DNA of 11,684 nt from positions 1 through 11,684 of the forward strand of contig JAFAEB010000261.1 in assembly GCA_023424235.1 (NCBI GenBank). The letters are read 5' to 3'. Numbering within the stretch: the stretch's first letter is position 1; each line of letters starts with the position of its first letter. Below are positions 1 through 7,000 of the stretch, piece by piece. The DNA is from Bacillota bacterium. Its GTDB lineage: Bacteria > Bacillota > Clostridia > Lachnospirales > Lachnospiraceae. A model generated the notes under the pieces. The model was given only the letters and a program-made list of their open reading frames with translations, was not told the DNA's origin and made no database searches. The position numbers and the translations under genes are program-made.

Positions 1-893
1 AATATTGCTTGCATGATTTCGGTTCTACCTGCACCCATTAAACCTGAGACCCCAAGCACTTCGCCTTTATGAACGCTAAAGGAGATTTGTTTAAAGGTAT
101 CCTTCTTAGTAAGACCTTCTACTCGTAAAACTTCAGCACCGATTTTTATATTACGTGTTGGGTAGCGGTCTCCGATTTCTCGTCCAATCATCATTTTTAC
201 TAATTCATTCATATTCGTCTCATTAATATTCTTAGTACCTACATAGCTACAATCCCTTAGAACGGTAATACGATCACAAAGTTCAAAAATTTCTTCCATA
301 CGGTGGGAGATATAAACGATAGATACACCTCGCTTACGGAGGTTTTGTATAACCTCAAATAGGATTTTTGTCTCACTTTGAGTTAAGGCAGCAGTTGGTT
401 CATCCATAATAATAACCTTAGCATCTACCATAAGGGCCTTACAGATTTCAACCATTTGCTGTTGACCGATAGAAAGCTCGGACATCAACTTGTTGGTTGG
501 TATTTTTACACCTAGCATTTTAAGACTTTCTTCGGCCTTTTCTACCATGGCTTTCTTATTGCATATCCCAAGAAATGTAGTGACCTCTTTACCAAGAAAA
601 AGATTTTCCATTACGGTCAAATCAAAGACAACATTTAATTCTTGATGAATAAAGACAATTCCAGCTTTTTCTGCTTCTTTGGGACTAGGGTAGGTAACTT
701 CTACACCATCTACTAATATTGTTCCAGAATCCTTAGTATAAACGCCAGTTAATATCTTCATTAAAGTTGATTTTCCTGCACCATTCTCGCCCATTAAGGC
801 ATGGACTTCCCCATCCATAAGCATAAAACCAGCATTTTTCAGTACTTGATTTTGTCCAAATGATTTATTAATCTGTTGCATTTCAATCTTCAT
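1..893 (-). CDS. rbsA: Ribose ABC transporter ATP-binding protein RbsA (partial, C-terminal part missing)
   Basis: This is the cytoplasmic ATPase that would power ribose (or related sugar) import with an RbsC permease and an RbsB binding protein, presumably encoded just beyond the left edge. About 297 N-terminal residues of the usual ~500 are present; the gene runs off the window. The first nucleotide-binding domain shows Walker A GENGAGKS at residues 35-42, a signature motif LSIGQQQ near 140, Walker B VIIMDEP near 160-166 and the switch histidine ISHR near 197. A second domain begins around 245 and has the degenerate P-loop GLMGAGRTE typical of the RbsA/MglA/XylG class of duplicated sugar ATPases. 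The start is supported by an AGGAGGAG ribosome binding site in the 18-base gap after rbsD. The ribose assignment comes from the rbsK and rbsD neighbours; the ATPase alone would only say pentose/galactose-type sugar. Confidence 0.95.
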   Translation of the reverse strand, partial: MKIEMQQINKSFGQNQVLKNAGFMLMDGEVHALMGENGAGKSTLMKILTGVYTKDSGTILVDGVEVTYPSPKEAEKAGIVFIHQELNVVFDLTVMENLFLGKEVTTFLGICNKKAMVEKAEESLKMLGVKIPTNKLMSELSIGQQQMVEICKALMVDAKVIIMDEPTAALTQSETKILFEVIQNLRKRGVSIVYISHRMEEIFELCDRITVLRDCSYVGTKNINETNMNELVKMMIGREIGDRYPTRNIKIGAEVLRVEGLTKKDTFKQISFSVHKGEVLGVSGLMGAGRTEIMQAI

Positions 894-911
894 GTTGCTC
901 TCCTCCTATGT

Positions 912-1322
912 TTAAGCGAATATACATCCAGACTCTAATATGATATTAGCGTAAGGAGTAGTCTCTCCAGTTCGAAGTACTGCCTTGCAATCCTTTGTTC
1001 GTTCCTTAAATGATGTATGAGGAAGAAACTCTATCAAAAGAGTTTGATTATTTTTTTGTAATAATTCTTGAATCTGAGTTAAAATTTTTGGGTTATGAAT
1101 TTTTATCTCTTCAGCTAAATATATTTTTTCAATCTTCATATCATCTGCAATAACGGATAGAACCTCCATAAAGGATGGACTTCCTAATCGTACTGCTAAG
1201 TCAATTCGCTCACAAGCTGTTGGAATTGGTAAACCACAATCACCGATACATATTTTATCTGTATGTCCCATATAGGACAGGACCCTTGATATATCACTAT
1301 TTAGAACACCTGTTTTTTTCAT
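912..1322 (-). CDS. rbsD: D-ribose pyranase RbsD
   Basis: RbsD interconverts the pyranose and furanose forms of D-ribose, supplying the furanose used by ribokinase; it is a cytoplasmic oligomer. The 136-residue length is normal for the family. The catalytic histidine is visible as His20 in SYMGHTDK, followed by the conserved GDCGLPIP stretch. The C-terminus has the family hallmark RTGETTPYANIILESG. The start is set by an AAGGAG site a few bases before the ATG. The gene is second in the minus-strand operon, 50 bases after rbsK and 18 bases before rbsA. Expression is expected to follow the rbs promoter upstream of rbsK. Fucose mutarotase FucU is the related alternative, but the RbsD-type motifs and the flanking ribokinase and RbsA make ribose the better call. 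Confidence 0.95.
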   Translation of the reverse strand: MKKTGVLNSDISRVLSYMGHTDKICIGDCGLPIPTACERIDLAVRLGSPSFMEVLSVIADDMKIEKIYLAEEIKIHNPKILTQIQELLQKNNQTLLIEFLPHTSFKERTKDCKAVLRTGETTPYANIILESGCIFA

Positions 1323-1348
1323 GTTTATCTCCTTAATGAAAGTCTTTT

Positions 1349-1367
1349 ATAGTGAAAATATCACTAT
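1349..1367 (-). other. Small hairpin in the rbsK-rbsD intercistronic gap
   Basis: A perfect 7-bp inverted repeat (ATAGTGA / TCACTAT) with a 5-base loop lies only six bases after the rbsK stop and before the rbsD ribosome binding site. No T-run follows it on the minus strand, so it is not a standard terminator. It could protect the rbsK 3' end or mark a processing point in the polycistronic mRNA; that role is inferred. Confidence 0.4.
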
Positions 1368-1372
1368 TCCTT

Positions 1373-2260
1373 CTATCTATTTAATTCCTTAATAACATCC
1401 TCATAGGTTGGCATACCACTTTGTGCACCAAATTTTTCAATGGATAGGCTGGCAGCAATATTTGCAAACTGTAGTGCCTTTGCAATAGGGTAATTCTTAG
1501 AGAGAGCAAGTGTAAAAGCCCCATTTAAAGTATCACCTGCACCAGTAGTATCAACAACCTTCGTGCTTCTTGCAGGAAGTAGAATTACTTCTCCATTTTT
1601 TTGACAGACAGCTACTCCCTTCTCTCCTTGAGTGATAATTAACTTTTCAGGATACATTTTTAATAAACTCTCGATAGGAATATCCGAACCAAAGATAATC
1701 GCCGCTTCATGTTCATTCGGTGTAAGAAAATCAATCATTTCAATGACATCCTTTGAAACAGGCCTTGCAGGAGCAGGATTTAATATAACCTTTATATGAT
1801 TGTCGTAACAGAGTTTAATCACATATTCCACTGTTTCTTGGGGGATTTCATGTTGTAGTAATACCATGTCACAGGTCAATAAATCTTTTTTGATACTGTC
1901 TATATAGCTTAAATCAACTGCATTATTAGCTCCAGCTATTACAATTATATTATTATCATTCTCAGCAACGGTTATAATAGCTAAGCCTGTATTTAACTCA
2001 TCAACAACCTTAATACTCTTAGTGTTGATTCCTTCTTTTGATAGATTTTGAATTAATTTCTTACCGTTTTCATCATTTCCTATACAACCAAACATGAAAA
2101 CTTCGGCACCAAGCCTTGCAGCAGCAACTGCTTGATTTGCACCTTTACCACCTGGAATATAGGAAATGTCATTTCCTTTTATCGTTTCTCCTTTAGCAGG
2201 TATACGTTCAGTTGTTACAATCATATCCATATTGATACTACCAACTACTCCTAGTTTCAT
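1373..2260 (-). CDS. rbsK: Ribokinase RbsK
   Basis: Ribokinase phosphorylates D-ribose at O5 with ATP, giving ribose 5-phosphate for the pentose phosphate pathway. The 295-residue length fits PfkB-family ribokinases (about 300). Visible features are the N-terminal sugar-binding GSINMD segment, the first PfkB signature GGKGANQAVAAARLG at 37-51, NPAPA at 161-165 with TPNEHEA at 180-186, and the second signature DTTGAGDTLNGAF, in which Asp243 is the catalytic base and GAG forms the anion hole. The start is preceded by GGAGAG. It is the first gene of the minus-strand rbs operon, about 80 bases downstream of the predicted transcription start, with a repressor-type operator inside the leader. Other PfkB sugar kinases are conceivable, but rbsD immediately downstream supports ribose. 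Confidence 0.95.
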   Translation of the reverse strand: MKLGVVGSINMDMIVTTERIPAKGETIKGNDISYIPGGKGANQAVAAARLGAEVFMFGCIGNDENGKKLIQNLSKEGINTKSIKVVDELNTGLAIITVAENDNNIIVIAGANNAVDLSYIDSIKKDLLTCDMVLLQHEIPQETVEYVIKLCYDNHIKVILNPAPARPVSKDVIEMIDFLTPNEHEAAIIFGSDIPIESLLKMYPEKLIITQGEKGVAVCQKNGEVILLPARSTKVVDTTGAGDTLNGAFTLALSKNYPIAKALQFANIAASLSIEKFGAQSGMPTYEDVIKELNR

Positions 2261-2316
2261 ATTGTTCTCTCCATCCTAAAATTTAATTGGCAAATTATAT
2301 TTTCATAATACTATTA

Positions 2317-2332
2317 GGTAAAACGTTTTATC
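2317..2332. promoter_or_regulatory. Operator O1, LacI-family type palindrome in the rbs leader
   Basis: The sequence GGTAAAACGTTTTATC has one mismatched pair in a 16-bp palindrome with the central CG typical of LacI-family operators. It lies just downstream (about +8 to +23) of the start point predicted for the minus-strand rbs promoter, so a bound repressor would block that promoter. It lacks the outer TG...CA of a CcpA cre site, favouring the local regulator as the binder. Confidence 0.75.
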
Positions 2333-2346
2333 ATCTTTATATTTAG

Positions 2347-2375
2347 ATTTTATCTTTTTATATCATATTTGTCAA
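2347..2375 (-). promoter_or_regulatory. rbsKDA promoter
   Basis: On the minus strand a consensus -35 TTGACA (2370-2375) is separated by exactly 17 bases from TAAAAT (2347-2352, five of six matches to the -10 consensus). Transcription would start near 2340, leaving an 80-base leader before rbsK. The promoter sits between operators O1 (downstream) and O2 (upstream). Confidence 0.75.
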
Positions 2376-2391
2376 CTGTAAAATAATAAAA

Positions 2392-2407
2392 GATAAAACG
2401 TTTTATC
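2392..2407. promoter_or_regulatory. Operator O2, perfect 16-bp palindrome
   Basis: GATAAAACGTTTTATC is a perfect palindrome and shares 14 of 16 bases with O1. Its centre is 75 bp from that of O1 and falls exactly midway between the two divergent -35 boxes (2370-2375 and 2424-2429), about 60 bp upstream of each predicted start. This suits control of both promoters by one LacI-family protein, possibly through a DNA loop with O1. Confidence 0.8.
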
Positions 2408-2423
2408 AAAAGACGAAAAGACA

Positions 2424-2452
2424 TTGCTATTTAATACAGATTCTATTATAAT
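2424..2452 (+). promoter_or_regulatory. Promoter of the LacI-family regulator gene
   Basis: A perfect -10 TATAAT (2447-2452) is preceded at 17 bases by TTGCTA (2424-2429, four of six matches to TTGACA). The predicted start near 2459 gives a leader of about 130 bases before the ATG at 2588. O2 lies upstream of the -35 box, so autoregulation is plausible but would not be simple promoter occlusion. Confidence 0.6.
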
Positions 2453-2587
2453 AGTGTTAGACAAAATCCTTAAAACTATACCCAATATGGATTATAGTAC
2501 CAATTAAAATTATGTAGTTTAAGATAGATAGAATGATTTTAAATTTAATAAAGAAATGGATGAAATATAGAAAGATGGGAGTAAGTT

Positions 2588-3592
2588 ATGTCAATCACAT
2601 TAAAAGAAATAGCGAGACAAGCGAATGTATCACCTAGTAGCGTATCCCTAGTATTAAATGATAGACCCAATCGAATTTCAGAGCAGACAAAAGAATTAAT
2701 TAAAAAGATTGCTAAAGATAATCACTACAGACCTAATGCAGTAGCTCGAAGTTTAGTAACCAGACAAACGAAAACATTAGGATTAATTATACCTGATATC
2801 GACAATCTATTTTTTTCTAAGCTTGCAAAAACATTAGAGATGGAAGTAAGAAAAAGTGATTATACCTTAATCATTGTTAATTCTAACGATAAATATGAAG
2901 AAGATATGCTACTAATTGACTTGTTGGTATCTAGAGGGGTAGATGGTTTATTCTTAAATATATCCAATGAGACATATCTCCATCAGGATGAACTTAAGGA
3001 AAAACTTAAGAGACTACCGATTCCGTATGTTATGATAGATCGTGTGATTGAATCTTTTGACTGTAATATGGTTTATTTTGATAGTTTTAATGGAGCTTAT
3101 TTAGCAACAAAGTATCTGCTAGAACAAGGTCATAGAAAGATTTCTTGTATCTGTAATACCTATATTTCTAATAGTTCCATATCACGTATAAACGGATATA
3201 AAAGGGCAATGGAGGAGTATGGTGTAAAAGTTACAAAGGAATATATTATTCCCGCAAACTATCGTATTGAAGGTGGATATCAGGCAGGAGAGCAGATTTT
3301 AAAAACAGACTGTTCAGCTATATTCATATGCAATGACATGATGACAATTGGTGTTTTAAAAAAATTTATGGAATGTGGGATAAGAGTTCCCGAGGATTAT
3401 ATGATTGTAAGTTACGATAATTTATTGTCTGACTTTTTGTTTGGAAGTAACCTTTCTAGTGTAGATCAAGATATCAAAGAGCTAGGAATTCGTTCTTGTG
3501 AGGTGATGATTCACTCCTTACAGGAGGAAACAGAAAGCATGAGAGTATGCTTAGAACCCAAATTGGTCATCCGTAATTCGAATCAATTATAA
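2588..3592 (+). CDS. rbsR: LacI-family transcriptional regulator, probable ribose operon repressor RbsR
   Basis: A 334-residue DNA-binding regulator with the usual LacI-family layout. The N-terminal helix-turn-helix opens with TLKEIARQANVSPSSVSLVLN (residues 4-24, recognition helix around 15-24). The hinge helix RPNAVARSL (48-56) contains Leu56, the residue that in this family inserts at the central CpG of the operator. A periplasmic-binding-protein-like sugar domain follows from about residue 62, where a bound sugar or sugar phosphate would act as the signal. Its gene is divergent from rbsKDA and the shared intergenic region contains two palindromes of the kind such proteins bind, so it very likely controls the rbs genes and perhaps itself. 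The start ATG follows a GGGAG-like site. The ligand (ribose or a phosphorylated form) is inferred from context, not visible in the protein. A long hairpin follows the stop codon. Confidence 0.85.
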   Translation: MSITLKEIARQANVSPSSVSLVLNDRPNRISEQTKELIKKIAKDNHYRPNAVARSLVTRQTKTLGLIIPDIDNLFFSKLAKTLEMEVRKSDYTLIIVNSNDKYEEDMLLIDLLVSRGVDGLFLNISNETYLHQDELKEKLKRLPIPYVMIDRVIESFDCNMVYFDSFNGAYLATKYLLEQGHRKISCICNTYISNSSISRINGYKRAMEEYGVKVTKEYIIPANYRIEGGYQAGEQILKTDCSAIFICNDMMTIGVLKKFMECGIRVPEDYMIVSYDNLLSDFLFGSNLSSVDQDIKELGIRSCEVMIHSLQEETESMRVCLEPKLVIRNSNQL

Positions 3593-3626
3593 TGAAAAGC
3601 TATTTATGAGTAGCGAAAGGCATTAA

Positions 3627-3697
3627 ATAAAGATTAACATAAGGATTCTAAAGGCATATGCTTTTAGAATCCTTTTGTTAATCTTTATCTTCTTTTT
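3627..3697 (+). terminator. Long-stem rho-independent terminator after the regulator gene
   Basis: Two 31-base arms (3627-3657 and 3658-3688) are inverted repeats with only two positions that are not Watson-Crick paired, meeting at a central CATATG. A T-rich stretch follows on the plus strand (CTTCTTTTT), consistent with termination of the regulator transcript. The stem is far longer than most intrinsic terminators, and the other strand also has some T after it, so it may act in both directions. Confidence 0.7.
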
Positions 3698-4047
3698 AAA
3701 TGTGTTCTATTATAATTCGTAGTTTTTATTTCTCATTATTTGTCTTTCCTATATAATTATCTGTTGCCACGTTATACATGTGTCCCTCCCCTCTTCTTCT
3801 AAATATGTTTGCCTTCGTTATTAAAGTTTTTTTAGTATATATAATGGTTCAATTAAATGTTTTTGCTTTTTACTATTTTCCACCTCTTTATCAATTTCTA
3901 TAACAATATAAAGCTTGCTAATACAAGGCTTTACACAGATTCCCCTTAAAAATTATTTCATAAATATAAAAATAGTAAAGGAAATGAAAATGAGAAATAT
4001 GAATATGAAATATGGTATGTTAAGTTATTTTTACACAAATTATTTTG
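3698..4047. other. Intergenic region upstream of the large secreted-protein gene
   Basis: This AT-rich stretch has no convincing long gene. A TATAAT at 3840-3845 lacks a good -35 partner, and a TTTACA at 3930-3935 lacks a good -10, so the promoter of the downstream gene cannot be fixed; if the first is used, the leader would exceed 200 bases. No riboswitch-like structure was recognised. A possible tiny minus-strand ORF (3726-3779) is listed separately. Confidence 0.4.
3726..3779 (-). CDS. Possible 17-residue small ORF with a strong ribosome binding site
   Basis: On the minus strand an ATG at 3777-3779 is preceded after four bases by GGGAGGG, within a longer purine run, and opens a 17-codon frame (MYNVATDNYIGKTNNEK) ending in TAA. 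The long hairpin at 3627-3688 lies downstream and could end its transcript. No good minus-strand promoter was found, and no family was recognised. The purine run may be coincidental, so this is only a candidate. Confidence 0.2.
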   Translation of the reverse strand: MYNVATDNYIGKTNNEK

Positions 4048-4055
4048 AAGGAGGT
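4048..4055 (+). promoter_or_regulatory. Ribosome binding site that fixes the start of the large secreted protein
   Basis: AAGGAGGT is followed after ten bases by ATG at 4066. An in-frame TTG at 4045 overlaps this site and therefore cannot be the real start. The protein from 4066 begins MRRKRITKR, a proper basic signal-peptide n-region. Confidence 0.85.
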
Positions 4056-4065
4056 AGTAAAGTTT

Positions 4066-7000
4066 ATGAGACGAAAGCGAATAACGAAAAGGGTTTTATC
4101 AGTCTTTTTAGCTCTATCGATGGTATTTGGGGGAAATACTATCACATCAGTGCCTGTAAGTGCGCAGGAGAACGGTGTATCTACATTAGCAGAAGAGGCT
4201 AAAACACCTGGTTGGGGCATGACTTCAGGTTCCGTTGGATTGGTAGAAATCAGCAAAACTCAAGTAAAAACTGGAACACAAAGTCTACACATTAAGGATG
4301 AATTGGCAGACAAATACTTAGAAGTTGTAAGTGATCCAATTCAAGTAGTATCTGGTTCAGCTCTTGTAGTATCCGGATCAGCAATTGCAGTATCAGGTTC
4401 AGCTATTTCGGTAGGGCAAACTTACGAATTAACAGCAGATGTCTATGCTGTAAGTCAAACCAATAGCTTGGAAGTTACTGTTAAATATTATGATAGTAGT
4501 CAAAAGCTATTAGGAACAGATATGAATAGCGCAGGTATTAGTAATTTGTTTAAGTTTACTGAGAAAAATGTCTGGAAGACAATCAATTTTGATTTTAAGC
4601 CGGTTACAGGAACAACCGAAATGAGAATTGTGATTAAATGTGGAGGTGGTACTAATCAAAATATGATTGACGCATATCTTGATAATGTAACTATCTTAGA
4701 TTTTGATACAAAGGATGTGATTGAAGGGGTAGTACCTAATGGTGGCTTTGAAGAAGAGGTAGTAACAAAACCAGTAGATCCAAAACCTCCAGTAGATCCA
4801 GAGGAACCAAAAGAACCAGAAGTACCAGTAGTTATAGAGCCAGCCAATGCAATTAAGAATCCAAGCTTTGAAGAAGAAGTAGGTGCTGATGGGCGTATTC
4901 CAGGATGGAATAGAGCAGAAGGGGCTGTTGGTACCACAGAAGTAAGTACTGTACAGAAATTTGATGGAGATAAGAGTCTTTATTTTGTAGATTCTTCTAC
5001 CAGCACATGGCTTAAATTAGTAAGTGATCCTGTTAAAGTGGAAGCTGGTAAAGAATATATATTAAAAGGCCAAGCATACATGTTATCGAATAAAGGCAGA
5101 TTAAACTTCTACCTAAATTATTTCAATAGTAATGATGAAGTGATTAGCAATTCTGGAAATAGCTTATTTGGAATTGGCCAAGGAGTAATAAAAGAACAGT
5201 GGTCTCCGATGGAAATAACCTTAAAGATACCAGAAAATACAGTATATGTTACTATTGTACTAGAAATTATGGGTAGTGGTGGAGCAAATCTGGTAGACAC
5301 CTATTTAGATGATATCTCCTTAACATGTTCAACAGTAGATGTTCCTCCTGTAGAACTAGCAGAAGAAATTCAAAATCCTGGTTTTGAAGAAGCTTTAGTA
5401 GATGGAAAAATTCCTAACTGGCAATTCGCTGAAGCTACAGATGGAATTATGAATCTTAGTTCAGACATTGTTCATACAGGCAAAAATAGTTTATACTTTA
5501 ATGATAATGATAACAAAAAGATGTTACGTGTTATAAGTGATAAATTTAAGGTTGAGCCATCAACTTCCTATTTATCACAAGCATTTACTTATGTTAAAAG
5601 TCAAAGTCATAATGTTGTATTTGAGATATACTATTATGATGCAAATGATAAACAAGTATCTGTGAAAACAGAAATGTTTAGTTCCGTATCTTTAGGTACT
5701 GAAAAATGGACAGCAATTAAGGTAGCATCCACATCACCTGCCAATGCAGTATCTGCAAGAATTGCATTCTACTCAGGAGAAATTAGTTATACAGAAGCTT
5801 ATTTTGATGAAGTTATATTAACAAAAGTAGTTGCAGGAGAACCACTAGATAGAGAATATGGCGAACCAGTTGATTTAGGAGAAATGGTAAAAGTTAACTT
5901 AGGGCAAGCAGCTGCAATTAGCAAAAATGCTTTAGGTGAATGGGAAATTTATTTTGTATCAAATGGATTAACAGGAACCTTTTATGCACTAGATGCTTTT
6001 ACTGGAGAAATTAAATTCAAAGAAGTATTGCCAAATACAGGTGCAGCCGTATGGGCTATCACGATTGGTGCTGATAAGAATGTTTATGTTGGATCAACAG
6101 AAGATGGAAAAATGCATCGTTATATACCTACAGAAAAGAAAGTAGAGAACCTGGGTGCAGTTACACCTTCTACATGGATATGGGATTTAGAGGCAACTAC
6201 GGATGGGAAAATATATGGTGGTACTTTCGCAGATAAAAAGGGTGGTAGAGTTTTTGAGTATGATATAGAAACGAAATCAATCCGTGACTATGGTATTATT
6301 GAAAGTGGTAAAGATTATGTCAGAGGTATTGCAGTAGATGATACTTATATTTATGCAGCAATGGGAACACCAAAGAAATTAATGAAAATACATCGTGAAT
6401 CAGGTGAAGCTACAGAAATTTATGTAGAAGGATATACCGGTTTCGATGGAATGATGGACAATGTATTTGTAATAAACAACAAATTATGTGTTTCTGTGCA
6501 AACAAATAAAATGGTTATTATGGATAAGGATACGTTAGAAATTGAGAGTACATTCATGTATACCAATATGTTATCGACTCCTCATCCAGACTTTCCAAAT
6601 TTGATTTATTACAGATATTTAACACAGTTCTACCAATATGATTTTAATACAAAACAATCCACTGAAATTAAATTTTCTAGTCCTTTATCATCAGATGTAA
6701 CTAGAGTAAAAGATATGGTGTTCATTAATGAGGATCCAGATGATGAACCATTACTTGCCATGATCATTCAAAATGGAGAATATCTTCTTATCGATCCAGT
6801 GAATGCAGAAATAAAACTTAATATGATGCTTAATGTAGGTGGTTCGGCTGTTAATATTCAAGCATTAGAGAGCTGGAATAAAGATGGTAAGTTATACCTT
6901 GGTGGATATCAAAGAGGTATGACGATCTATAATCCTTATACAAATACAATTGAAAAGAGCTTACCTTCATTTGCTCAACCAGAGGGAATCGGTTTCCTGA

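Noticed and set aside
2392..2407. CcpA cre site for catabolite repression
   Set aside because: The palindrome has the LacI-family AACGTT core but lacks the outer TG...CA of cre; the adjacent LacI-type regulator is a better explanation.
4045..4065. TTG start giving seven extra residues on the large secreted protein
   Set aside because: The TTG overlaps the AAGGAGGT ribosome binding site; the ATG at 4066 has correct spacing and starts a normal signal peptide.
3915..4202. 95-codon plus-strand frame across the signal-peptide region
   Set aside because: It overlaps the start of the secreted protein in another frame, has no ribosome binding site and does not resemble a protein family.
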